Source: Hibiscus mutabilis
Lineage: Eukaryota > Streptophyta > Magnoliopsida > Malvales > Malvaceae
NCBI GenBank assembly: GCA_019671005.1
Contig: JAGYYJ010000131.1
Span: forward strand, 1-64,000
DNA: 64,000 bases
Direction: 5' to 3'
The translations under genes and the position numbers were made by a program. Under the pieces are notes generated by a model. It made no database searches. It was given only the letters and a program-made list of their open reading frames with translations, and was not told where the DNA came from. Numbering within the stretch: the stretch's first letter is position 1; every line of letters begins with the position of its first letter. This document shows positions 20,403 through 31,185 of the stretch, piece after piece.

Positions 20403-21928
20403 TGATAAGTGTTCAAAAGTACTATTTTTCTTACCCTTTTTACTCATATTATTGTTAGACTTAAGCTCATATTAGTTGCATAATTAGCCATTCATGCATT
20501 AATCCATGTTTCCTTCCATCGTTGAGCTTGATTACATAACTTGGTAGTTTTGTGGGAAAAAATGCTGCTTTGGTGTGTTTTGTGTGTATGTGCAGGATCA
20601 CTTGCCAAAGCAAGGCTAGAGCTAGTTGCCAGGGCAATACATGAAGGAGATGCCGAGCTAGTTGCCAGGGCAATGCATGAAGGAGACGCCGAGCCAGTTG
20701 CCAGGGCCATTGTCGACAAAGAACAAAGGTGATATGGTAGTCGAAATTGATGACTAGACAAGCCCAAGATGACGTGGAGAAAAGCCCAATCCCAAAGGAA
20801 TTTGATTTCCATGAAGAGATTAAAGAAGAATTAAATTCCAAGAAGATAGGAGAAGTTCTAGTAGGAATATAATTATAATAAAGAATTATATTCTTTAAAG
20901 ATAATTTAATTCCAACTTAACTTCCTCCTAAAAGAAGGACTTTGACCTAGCCCTATAAATTAGAGGGGAATTTCGACAATCCAAAGAGAGCAAGAGGAGA
21001 GAATTTTCGACAAGCTTCTAGGGCAAGGAGATTTCGACAAGCTTCAATTCTTCATCTTTTTCTTTCTTGTTCAATTAGGTTCATGCTAGGGATTATTTAT
21101 CTTGTGTTTCTTTGGAACCTAGCCATGAACTAAATCTATTTGGCTATGGTTATTGTGTTTTGTGGTTGTGAGAAACTATTGGATTTTGTTTAGGTAATAA
21201 GAGTTTGCATTTTTGTATTCAAGGTTTATTCATTCTTGGTTCTTATTCTTATTTGCGAGTGAATTGGGAGAGAATCTCGTAACTTCATCTATTTATCTAA
21301 TATCGGGAGAGTTAGATTCAAGAAACGAATGAATATGATCTTTATTCAATCTATTGATGGTGAAGATTAATCCGGCTTAGGAATAAGTCAAGGATTTCAA
21401 CGGCTAAAAGGAGCACAAGATTGGTTGTTGTTCACCCTTGATTCACGCAGGGATGTATTATCAAGGCATGCACAAGTAGCTAGAGTTTCGACTTAGGGAT
21501 AAGAAGAAACCATTGAAGAACGCTCTGCCGAACCTTGAAGGTTGCTGCCCAGACGCCCAAGTAGTTGCCCAACTAGTCGCCCAGGCAACCATCGATTAGT
21601 TGCCAAGGCAACCCCGTTGTGCAAGTTGCCATGGCAACTGAGTTGCCCGTGCACTCTTTTACCAAGACGATCCAATCGGCTATCACACCTCAACTCACGA
21701 TAACCTGGCCTATCTCTCTCATTTGTTCTCATTTATTCTTTTAATTTATTGCCTTCTAGTTTAGTTATTAGTTAAGCTCCTATAATCTTTTATTTGTGTT
21801 TTTACTTTTTACAGTGCAAGAGACTAGATTCTTGAAGTGGCACCAATCCCTGTGGAGACGATATCTTTTATACTATAACTTGCAACGTGTATACTTGCAC
21901 AATTGCGTAGCACTTATTACGCGCAATA
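20403..21928 (+). repeat. Element B 3' LTR
   Basis: It begins TGATAAGTGTTCAAAAG after the purine tract and ends CGCGCAATA before the TSD GTTTG. It is equal in length to the 5' LTR (1,526 bp), with about three dozen differences by eye. It contains the canonical 14-mer GTTGCCATGGCAAC at 21625-21638. Its part from 21725 onward is the left boundary of the ~8-kb duplication. Confidence 0.92.
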
Positions 21929-21933
21929 GTTTG

Positions 21934-22165
21934 CCACCTTTATTTTCTCTGCTTTTCTGAGGTGATGTGAATGACTGATCAGGGTGAAGCTCTGGACAAT
22001 TCTTCTTGAAATGACCAACTTGTCCACAATGATAGCATTCTCCAACAGTGAACCAGCATTGACCAGAGTGCCTCTTTCCACAATGTTCACATTCTGGAAT
22101 AGGACGAAATCTGGAGCCCCGAGTACCCACAATAACAGTCTGAGCCTACTTTGACTTCCCTCCAA
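21934..22165 (-). pseudogene. Element C gag zinc knuckles
   Basis: On the minus strand, the phrase IPECEHCGKRHSGQCW is followed by CYHCGQVGHFKKNCPE, a pair of CCHC-type knuckles (the second with CX2CX4HX4C spacing), which bind element RNA for packaging. It sits directly against the B insertion. A deletion or frameshift near 22130-22285 separates it from the gag capsid frame. This segment (21881 to about 22290) is absent from the second copy of the duplication. Confidence 0.85.
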
Positions 22166-22285
22166 AATATCCCTTTTTAGCAGAGAAAGCTAATGTCGCT
22201 GGATTTTACTGTGGAAAACCTTTACTACGTTTAAATGACGATGTTGTAAAAGAACTTTCAGATCCTTTTCCAGTCTAGACCTGTA

Positions 22286-23021
22286 TTACCGCCTTTTCTC
22301 GAGATCCACTTTTTCCATAGGTTTTGCTCGATTCACTGCCTCTTGAAAAATGGTGAAATTGCGGGAAACCAATACCCTTTTATATTGAGAATCCAACCCA
22401 GCTATGAATTTATCAATTCTGGATTTTTCGGTTGGAATAAACTCTTCTGCAAATCGGCTCAGTCTATTGATTTCACATTCATATTCATAGACTGTCCTGC
22501 CCGATTGTTTCAAATCTAGGAACTGCTGCATCATTTCTTCAATGAATAGGTCCCCAATATACTTTTCTTTGAATTCTTTCAGAAAGCGTTCCCATGCAAT
22601 TTGTTCTGGCGGAACTCGTGCCGTGACTACGTTCCACCACACGCTCGCTTGCTCCATCAGAAGGGATACTACTCCTTCTAACTTTTCTTGATCATCACAA
22701 GGAATCCTACTCAACATGATCTTAATATCATTCAACCAGAAATCAGCGGCCATTGGATCAGCATCAATATCACCTTTAAATTCTGGTGCTTTCATTTTCC
22801 TTAATTCTTTCAGAACTGATACCGATGTTCGCCGACTTATAATAGCATCCAATGCCTAAAGAAATAAGCCTTGATCTTGCACAAGCATATTTCTTTGCTC
22901 CTGAGCTAATGGCTCTACATTCGGTGACCCTAAGGCGGATTTTGATTCACCTCATTAATTCCACTCTGGGCAGGCATATCACGCTCGATTACCTGACGAG
23001 ATTCTTGATGATCTGACATAT
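22286..23021 (-). CDS. Element C gag capsid region (copy 1)
   Basis: The 188-codon frame 22852-22286 starts near DAIISRRTSVSVLKELRKMK and spans the retrotransposon gag domain, including FKGDIDADPMAADFWLNDIK, LLMEQASVWWNVVTARVPPE, IAWERFLKEFKEKYIGDLF, LDLKQSGRTVYEYECEINRL and PTEKSRIDKFIAGL. The likely original start is further upstream at about 23021 (MSDHQESRQVIERDMPAQSG), but a stop and a one-base loss at about 22924 separate them. In the second copy (30907) that site reads GGCTGACC instead of GGTGACC and keeps the frame. Confidence 0.8.
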
Positions 23022-23184
23022 GTTAATGTCACAATCATCCCTTTTAAGTAACGAGTAACAATACTAATTACTTGGCATCCAATTATTTTCATACAAATAT
23101 CAGTAATTTTGACATCTTAGTGACATGTATATAATTTTGACTTTAACAAACCCGATTCGTATCTAGAATTAAAACAAAACTGTA

Positions 23185-23196
23185 GCTCGATACTAA
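23185..23196 (-). other. Primer-binding site of element C (tRNA-iMet type), damaged copy
   Basis: On the minus strand, TTAGTATCGAGC lies next to the LTR end (23201). In the duplicate at 31169-31180 the same site reads TAGTATCAGAGC, close to the standard plant tRNA-iMet complement TGGTATCAGAGC. The difference, CAG against CG, falls in the CTG/CAG pattern discussed in the findings. Confidence 0.75.
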
Positions 23197-23200
23197 TAAA

Positions 23201-26041
23201 CGTAATACCCTAACCAGTATCTTATATTAAATACTAATTAGAGTATCACATAAAGAATTTAATTATTTTTTATGCGCGTAGAATCACATTTTAAATTTTT
23301 ATCCCATAAAATTAAATCTGATTTCAAGCAACAATTTAACAATTCTTTTCTATAATATATAAGGAATATAACTTCCTAAAATAAAAATCTACCTGATTGC
23401 TCTTTTTACCCTTATCTAGTTATTGTCCAATTTTAAAATTTAATATAACTACTCATCATCCATTATAAACATTAACTAGTTTATAAGTTATTACAAACCA
23501 TATATATAAACTAGTATATAACCGACTAAATTTAACATATAAATGCCATCTAGAAACATCAAAACACATCAAAAGATGTTATTACTGATACTGTGTTTAT
23601 ATTCCAGATAGATAGGATGCCCGCTTCTTACTCCGATTTCATCCTTTTACCTACGCGTGATAACCATCACATGCTAAGTTTATACTTAGTGAGGTAATAA
23701 TAATATCTAGTGCAATGTAACATAACTATAACTAATAACATATAATCATATTCACGCATTTTGAATCACTAGATATGTCTTACCATTATGTTAATTATAT
23801 ATATATCAACATAATATAAACCGGATATAACTTTTTACCAATATACTCGCCATAATTATTAAGAGTTTACAACTCTTTCACCGTTTATCAATTATTTACC
23901 AACATCAAAGCCCAAATATAAACCTATGAGGACCCTGGGTACTCGAATAAAAAATTCACCGAAGTGCTAATACACATAAGGTCGTGCCCACCATCCGCAC
24001 ATTTATAAGGCAGTGCTAACCATTTACACTAAGTGTCTTTTATATACACTATAGTGCTAAACCGCATGACTGAATATGCAGCGTGATGCTAGACTCTATG
24101 GCATGCCAACTATACCCTGTCCCTCAATGACATACTTGGGCGTATTTTCCGTATTTATTTCATCCATGGCAATGTATATCAACATAATTTAACATTGGGC
24201 AGTTCATACCTGAAATAACATTCATAATATAACATGTGACCATGCATTACTATTCAACTTTTGACATATTTAAAATATGTCAATCATATGATCAATGACA
24301 TAAATATCATGCCAATATATATACCATGTAGACTTATCGCAAGTCTTCCCATTGATGTATAAAACATCCATGTATCATGTTATGTATGCATTGCACTCAC
24401 CTGACGCCTCACTAGTAAACCTTACTATTGCTTTAACTTTACTCTTGAACTTTTTCCTTGTTCTTAAACTTGCTTGTAAAACGATATTGATCACGGTCAT
24501 GATCTATAAAATCATCGTTTCCAAACACATACATTTCAAAGCGTATGTTAGTATCATTCTAACATAGGCACATATATTAGGAATAAAATTCCTAAAAATC
24601 CTTTATTATTCATAACCATCACAAATTCACAAGAAAATCTCAAATCTCATAATATAACCGTAAAATGAAGTCTTTTAGAATTCACCTCATTTTTTTTTCC
24701 AAATTATTCAAAATGGTATCTTGCCATTGAACTTCAAAATTAACCATTAAACAACATATTCTAGTATTCTAAGAATACATTCAAGCTTAACACATTAATT
24801 TCTAATCACTTTCCATATCATTCTCAAACTTTCCTTAATATACCATTTGGTCCTCAACACTTTGTAAACTTCCAAATTGATCCGAACATTCTAAGCCTTG
24901 CAAAATCATTCTCACATCATTTCTAGCCTTAGGAAAATTTCTCATAATTTTCCCCTAATTTATCCCTATAGGTCGAATATGAAGAGTCTTTTTACCCAAA
25001 TTTTCCAACTTGATTCAAGCATAAATTCAACTTCTAAACCTCATTACCAAGCTTCTATAATCATTCACATATCAAAATCAATCCAAATTCAACTTCACAT
25101 CAAAACCCTAATTTTAAACAAATTAGGATTTAGCTACTTTCAAGTAGTTTCAATCATAATATAAGCTTGGATATGATTCTACAACCATAACTTCATCAAA
25201 ATCTAATCTTAAATAATCATATTTAAACATCCCCTTCATCCATCAATATCACAAAACTAAGGTTTCAAAGAAGGAAAGCATGGATAAATGATACCAAAAG
25301 ATAGAGAATTTCATAGAGATCAACTTCATATTTCATGCTTTTATCCAAAATCTAACTAAAATAGCTTGAAAATTTGAAAGAAAAAATTTTCTTTCTTACC
25401 TTGGAGGTTTCGAACAAGAGGGGATGAGTGAAGAGAAATCTTGAATTTTCATTTGTTTCCAATTAGCCATTTGTCATCTAATTTAAAATTCCAAATAAAA
25501 AATCTCTTTTATAGCAAAATGATCATTTTTTCCTTGTAATCCACTGCTTCATATTGTGCCACATGTCCACCTACTTATCCAAGGGTAAAAAATAAACCAA
25601 GTAGTTAGTGATTACCAACTTTGCCCTTGGAATTTTCCAAAATTACCTTCTTGCCCTTTTTCATCCAATGGCTCATAATTAACATGGAAAACCTACTTTA
25701 ATCCAATGGTCCATGTTAAATCCTACCATTTTAAAACATGGAAATGACATTTTAACCTTGCTTTATCATCCTTTAAAATATCTTGAATATCCAATTGATC
25801 CGATTATCCGAATATTTTTTAAACTTTATCGCTTTATGACCAAAAAATACAAACCCCGTACAAAAAATATGGGTAACACAAAAAATATCATTCTTGGGGT
25901 AAACTATTCATTTACAGGACTAAAATACATAGCTTTTGGAAATTGCAACTTAGTCCCCAAACTCTTCCAAAGTATATACTTTGACCACCAAACTTTCAAA
26001 ATTTTCATTTTGGTCACTAGCCAAAAAATTGGGATATTACA
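23201..26041 (-). repeat. Element C 5' LTR (copy 1)
   Basis: About 2.84 kb. On the + strand it runs from CGTAATACCCTAACC to GGGATATTACA; the outer TG/CA is changed to CG at the inner end. It contains about 80 bases (24121-24205) that the other LTR lacks. It is followed by the TSD TGACA at 26042-26046. A near-identical duplicate lies at 31186-34024. Confidence 0.9.
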
Positions 26042-26046
26042 TGACA

Positions 26047-26577
26047 TACAACATGATATGGAGGATACTTTGCTTGGATGAAGGCAACACCCAAAGTGTT
26101 GCAGACGGGATTTTTTCCGCCAACGTTATTTAAGGATGCCCATTATTTTGCCAAGGCATGTGATAGGTGCCAAAGAACCGGTAATATTTCTAGCGTGGCA
26201 TCATTTGCCACTTCGTAATATCATGCCCGCGGAGTGTTTGATGTGTGGGGATAGACTTTATGGGTTTTTTCGCCTATCATCGGGCAATTTATACATACTT
26301 GTGGCAGTATATTATATCTCAAAGTGGGTTAAAGTTGTTGCCCTCTCAACCAATGATGCCAAGGCCATTTCCAAGTTCTTGCACAATCACATTTTACCAG
26401 CTTGGTGCCCCTAGAGCCATCATACATCATGAAGGAACTCATTTTAAATGCTATTTAATCACTAAAGCTCTAAATAAATACGAAATCCATCAAAGAATTG
26501 CCACGCCTATCACCCTCAAACAAATGGCCGGGCAAAAATTTCAAACAATGAGATCAAAAATAACTTGAGAAGACGTG
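26047..26577 (+). pseudogene. Element A integrase, right part (copy 1)
   Basis: Resumes the Athila A integrase after element C. Fragments: LFKDAHYFAKACDRCQRT, a zinc-binding cysteine pair; then GIDFMGFF, YISKWVKVVALSTNDA and FHHEGTHF-type regions. Frameshifts lie near 26105, 26195 and 26240, while the second copy at 34061-34399 keeps one 112-codon frame over the same stretch. It ends abruptly at 26577, where the Ogre-type LTR begins with TGTAATCACTC. Confidence 0.75.
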
Positions 26578-29390
26578 TGTAATCACTCATTTTTATCTAG
26601 TTTGTAAATATATTGTTAGTATATTAGTATAATAATTAATAGATATCCTTATTGTATGTATGCATATATTATATTAGTATGCGTGTTAATTATGTACGTG
26701 TGATTAATATGTGCGTAAAATATGTGTGCGATATGTGAGTGCGTGTATATTATACATATTATGTATTTGCACGTGTTAATATTTATTATGGTATATGTGT
26801 GCCATATGTATGTTTATATGTTACGTATGCATTGTTTGTATATGTACAATATGTGTGAACAAATATATATGCTTGTGTGTTATGTGTTTAAACGTATGTA
26901 ATATATATGATAATTTGCATATATGTGTGTATGTATGTTATTTAAATATTATGTGTATGTATATGTGTGTCTAGCATGTATGTGTTATTAAGGTTTGATA
27001 ATATTTATTAGAGATGTTAATATATTATATATGTGTTTTATATTGCATGAATGTTTATTAATATATTACGTGTATGCACGTATTAAGGTATATGTAAGTA
27101 TGTATATGTGTACATTTATATGTATTGTATGTATGTATTATATATGTCTATGTGAATACATATTGCATGTCCATATATGTATAATTAATATATGCATGTA
27201 TTATTATTATTGGGCTTAAATTGAAAATAGATCCAATATAAATTATTATAATATAAGAGTCCAAGTCCAATTTACATATTAAAACCCTAAAACCAATTTT
27301 TACATTGGGCCCAACTCGGCCAAGCCCCAATCTAATTAAAAAAACCCTAATCCATATCTGAACCCTAATCCCTTTTATTGAATGCACAGCCGTAGGAGGG
27401 CCGTTGGATCAGATCTAGATCCAACAGCCACGATTGAAGCTCGAGGACTTCTCATCTGCCGTGTGAAGCCCACGCCCAGCTGTTGAACTCCCTACGCGCG
27501 CGTGTGATACACGTGTAAGGCCGGTCGTATTCTCCATGCCATGCGGCAAGATCTCGTGCAGAGCATCATTCTCCAGATTGTATCCTCGCCGTCCAATCCA
27601 TGCATGATCTTAGCTGTTGGATTAGATCTAATCCAACGGCTCAGATCAAATCTTGTAGTACGACTCTTGATAGCCTCCGATTCGTGGCCATCTCGCTAAA
27701 AAAATCCTATTGCCGCCCGTACATTTCCCTCACCGCCGTACTTCGTCGGACATGCAAAAAAACACGAAAAATGAAGGAAATCAGATCACAACATCAAGAA
27801 AAATATTTTCATTTATTATAACTTGTTTGTGTAAACAAAACAAAAATCGAGTATGATATATATCGGTTGTAACCAAGAATTAGGTACTCGTGATTCTACA
27901 TCCAAGAAATAAAGGAACTTGATTGGTAATTTGTTTTTTCTCTACTTTTCTTTGCATGCACAAAAATAAAAAAAATTTTAAAAAATAAAAGGGCGGGTGG
28001 TTCTTACCCTCGCCGTTTAAGCTTATCGTCGTCGGTAACAAGCCGTAAGGGCTCCTGCGCCAAATATGGTGAACTGAAAAAGGGGAAGAATATTTTTCGA
28101 TCTCGTTTTATAAAATATTTTTAAAAGAGAGGGAGTTTTTGGTTTCATTTTTTCAAGATCTAGGAAAGAAGGTGTCATTTTCTCAAAATCTAAGGTTAGA
28201 TTTGAGTTTTGGTTAAAAAATAGGTGGTTTAGGGATTTTTAAGGTCTTGCTGGCGCCTACAAGCGGTGATCGAAGGTTTTTGGAAACAATGGTGGCCGAA
28301 GGTTTTCTTGGGTTTTGGGGTTGAATTGGATGAATAATAAAGGATAGGGAGATTTTTAAGAACAAAATTTTGAAATGCCAAAATGGTAAAACAGATCTGG
28401 TTGGGTTCTTTTATAAGTGTTTAAATTTTTTTAAAATGGTATAATTACCTCACTAGTCCTCAGCCCCTTTTTCTTTTTATTTCTTTCAAATCAGTCCACA
28501 GAATATTATGAAATCAGATTTTAAATGGCAAAATTACCTTACATAATCCTTTCATGTTTCGATATTTTCACTTGAGCTTGTCCCGAGGTTAATTACATTC
28601 CAGTCCTCCTTGGTTTTGTCATATTCTCAATTAGATCCCGATGCGTTTTTATTTAATTTCTAAAGCATTACATTTTCATTTTATTTCATTTTAGTCCCTT
28701 GGTATGATTTGAATAATTATGTTTTTTTATTGGCATGTTTATATTACCCTTTTATATTTCATGTTTTTTTATGTTTTCCCATATTTTATGTATATTTATG
28801 TTTTTATAATGTATATATTTTAGTTTGTGATATTATGCTTTTGTGTTTTTAATTCATTTGTTCATCGTATATATATGTATGTTTCAAGTGTTAGGTTGTA
28901 GTTTATTTGTACATAGTAAGTTCTTGTATGTTAGCATAAATTTTCATGTCCTTTTTGTTTCTAGGTTACATGTTAGTGTGGAAATTTGTTAATATTGTTA
29001 TGATGTGTTTGTAATATGCATGTAAATTGTGCCATATATTAAGTATTTAGTATTAGCTTTTATGCTAACATGTTGCCTTGATTTGTTAGTTTAACATTAT
29101 ATTTTATCTATGTCATGCATATGTTGCATTTGTGGTTCTTTTATATGTTTAGGCACGTTATGTTTTGTTAATTTAATTTTGGGAAGCATGTTTTTTCTTC
29201 TTTTCCATGTTTTTGTCTATGCCTTGTTTTTATTATGATGTGTCATGCCATTCAGTTCATGCATTTTACAATCTTTGTTTAATATTATGATATTCATGTT
29301 TTTATGTTTTAGTACCATGTCATTGTGAATGTATGTTTTTTAAATTGTTTTCTAAGATTGCATAACGGAATATTATTTGTCAATGCGTGC
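26578..29390 (+). repeat. Ogre/Tat-type LTR, left part (copy 1, element E)
   Basis: Begins TGTAATCACTCATTTTTATC. The first 650 bases are a TG- and TA-rich low-complexity stretch with many TATGTATGTG-like phrases. Then come a CCCTAA-rich part (27285-27375) and palindromes around the TTGGATC half-site (27396-27420 and 27616-27637). The rest is T-rich. It ends where an Athila LTR begins (29391). It is the truncated first copy of the E LTR seen at 34564-37386. No gene is present; small open frames in it are compositional. Confidence 0.85.
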
Positions 29391-30283
29391 TGTTAAGTGT
29401 CTAAAAATCTATTTTATTCACCCTTTTGTTCATATTATTGCTAGACTTAGGCTCATATTAGTTGCATTATTAGCCATTCATGCATGTTTGCATTGTTTCC
29501 TTGGTGGACAAGCTTGATTTCATATTTTGCTTAATTTTGTGGAAAAAGGGTGTTGCCAATAGTTGTTTTTTGTGCGTGTGCAGAATCACTTGCCTAAACA
29601 AGGTTGGAACCAGTTGCCAGGGCAGTGCATGAAGGAGATGCCGACGCAGTTTCCAGGGCAATGCATGAAGTAGATGCCGAGCTAGTTGCCAGGGCAATTG
29701 TTGATAAGGGATAAGATGATATGACCGTCGAAATTGATGACTAGATAAGCCCAATATGACGTGGAGCAAAGTTAAATCCCAAAGGAGTTTGATTTCCATG
29801 AAGAGGTCAAAGAGAACTTAATTCCCAAGAAGATAGGAGAAGATCTAGAAGGAATTTAAATATAATAAAGAATTATATTCTTTTAAAGTATTTAATTCCA
29901 GCTTAACTTCTTCCTCAAGAGAGACTTTGACCTAGCCATCTCTATTTAAAGGAGACCAAGTGTCAACTCCAAGAGAGAGCAAAGGGGAGAGATCGATTGA
30001 AGAGAGATCAAAGGGGAGAGATTTCGACAAAAGGCTTTCAACCATTCTTCACTTTTTCTTTCTTGTTCAATTAGGTTTATGTTAGGGATTCTTTGTTTTG
30101 TGTTTCTTTGGAACCTAGCCATGAACTAAATCTAGTTCTCATTTATTCTTTTAATTTATTGCCTTCTAGTTTAGTTATTAGTTAAGCTCCTATAATCTTT
30201 ATTTGTGTTTTTACTTTTACAAAGGTAAGAGACTAGATTCTTGAAGTGGCACCAATCCTGTGGAGACGATATCTTTATACTAT
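29391..30283 (+). repeat. Hybrid Athila LTR at the duplication junction
   Basis: Bases 29391 to about 30134 match the start of the D LTR (TGTTAAGTGTCTAAAA...). At the phrase AACTAAATCTA the sequence jumps to the B-type LTR end (GTTCTCATTTATTC..., as at 21725). It then runs to about 30283, where it jumps to element C gag (TTTCTCGAGATCC). The inner ~590 bases of a normal LTR and the terminal ~50 bases are missing. This is the join expected from exchange between two same-strand Athila LTRs, followed by a deletion. Confidence 0.8.
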
Positions 30284-31011
30284 TTTCTCGAGATCCACTT
30301 TTTCCATAGGTTTTGCTCGATTCTTGCCTCTTGAAAAATGGTGAAATTGCGGGAAACCAATACCCTTTTATATTGAGAATCCTTGGCTATGAATTTATCA
30401 ATTCTGGATTTTTCGGTTGGAATAAACTCTTCTGCAAATCGGCTCAGTCTATTGATTTCACATTCATATTCATAGACTGTCCTGCCCGATTGTTTCAAAT
30501 CTAGGAACTGCTGCATCATTTCTTCAATGAATAGGTCCCCAATATACTTTTCTTTGAATTCTTTCAGAAAGCGTTCCCATGCAATTTGTTCTGGCGGAAC
30601 TCGTGCCGTGACTACGTTCCACCACACGCTCGCTTGCTCCATCAGAAGGGATACTACTCCTTCTAACTTTTCTTGATCATCACAAGGAATCCTACTCAAC
30701 ATGATCTTAATATCATTCAACCAGAAATCAGCGGCCATTGGATCAGCATCAATATCACCTTTAAATTCTGGTGCTTTCATTTTCCTTAATTCTTTCAGAA
30801 CTGATACTGATGTTCGCCGACTTATAATAGCATCCAATGCCTAAAGAAATAAGCCTTGATCTTGCACAAGCATATTTCTTTGCTCCTGAGCTAATGGCTC
30901 TACATTCGGCTGACCCTAAGGCGGATTTTGATTCACCTCATTAATTCCACTCTGAGCAGGCATATCACGCTCGATTACCTGACGAGATTCTTGATGATCT
31001 GACATATGTTA
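30284..31011 (-). CDS. Element C gag capsid region (copy 2)
   Basis: Second copy of 22286-23021. The 185-codon frame starts near DAIISRRTSVSVLKELRKMK at 30837. It is identical to the first copy for most of its length, but three bases (the Gly-Leu region of copy 1) are altered near 30345, and the end is frame-shifted. At 30907 it retains GGCTGACC, so the upstream gag start region is better preserved here. The zinc knuckles are missing from this copy because they fall in the deleted 410-bp segment. Confidence 0.75.
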
Positions 31012-31168
31012 ATGTCACAATCATCCCTTTTAAGTAACGAGTAACAATACTAATTACTTGGCATCCAATTATTTTCATACAAATATCAGTAATTTTGACA
31101 TCTTAGTGACATGTATATAATTTTGACTTTAACAAACCCGATTCGTATCTAGAACCGACAAACCTGTA

Positions 31169-31180
31169 GCTCTGATACTA
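31169..31180 (-). other. Primer-binding site of element C, intact form (copy 2)
   Basis: On the minus strand TAGTATCAGAGC, a one-base variant of the tRNA-iMet complement TGGTATCAGAGC used by most Ty3/gypsy chromoviruses. It lies 5 bases from the LTR end at 31186. It is the better guide to the ancestral sequence than the copy at 23185-23196. Confidence 0.8.
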
Positions 31181-31185
31181 ATAAA

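Larger units (their letters stand above)
11646..21928 (+). mobile_element. Athila-type element B, complete with both LTRs
   Basis: This complete but mutated Athila element is 10.28 kb, with two LTRs of equal length (1,526 bp) and a 5-bp duplication GTTTG at 11641-11645 and 21929-21933. Internal order: primer site, gag, protease, RT, RNase H, a tandem-repeat linker, integrase, a short third-ORF tail, a hairpin array, and a purine tract. It sits inside the Tekay element C between gag and protease. By eye the two LTRs differ at about three dozen positions, so it is younger than A but not very recent. Several stops and frameshifts make it non-autonomous. Confidence 0.92.
5408..26041 (-). mobile_element. 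Tekay/Del-type chromovirus C with nested Athila B
   Basis: This Ty3/gypsy element lies on the minus strand and is bounded by long LTRs (5408-8168 and 23201-26041). The 5-bp duplication TGACA occurs at 5403-5407 and 26042-26046. Reading right to left, it contains an LTR, a tRNA-iMet-like primer site, gag with zinc knuckles, protease, RT, RNase H, integrase, chromodomain, a purine-rich tract and an LTR. The order and chromodomain place it in the chromoviruses, nearest Tekay/Del. Athila B occupies 11646-21928 between the gag zinc knuckles and the protease. Without B the element is about 10.3 kb. Confidence 0.9.

Noticed and set aside
26995..27219. 74-codon frame (MIIFIRDVNILYMCF...) and its duplicate at 34981
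   Set aside because: TG/TA-rich low-complexity LTR sequence; the predicted protein is Ile/Tyr/Cys-rich with no family. Not a gene.
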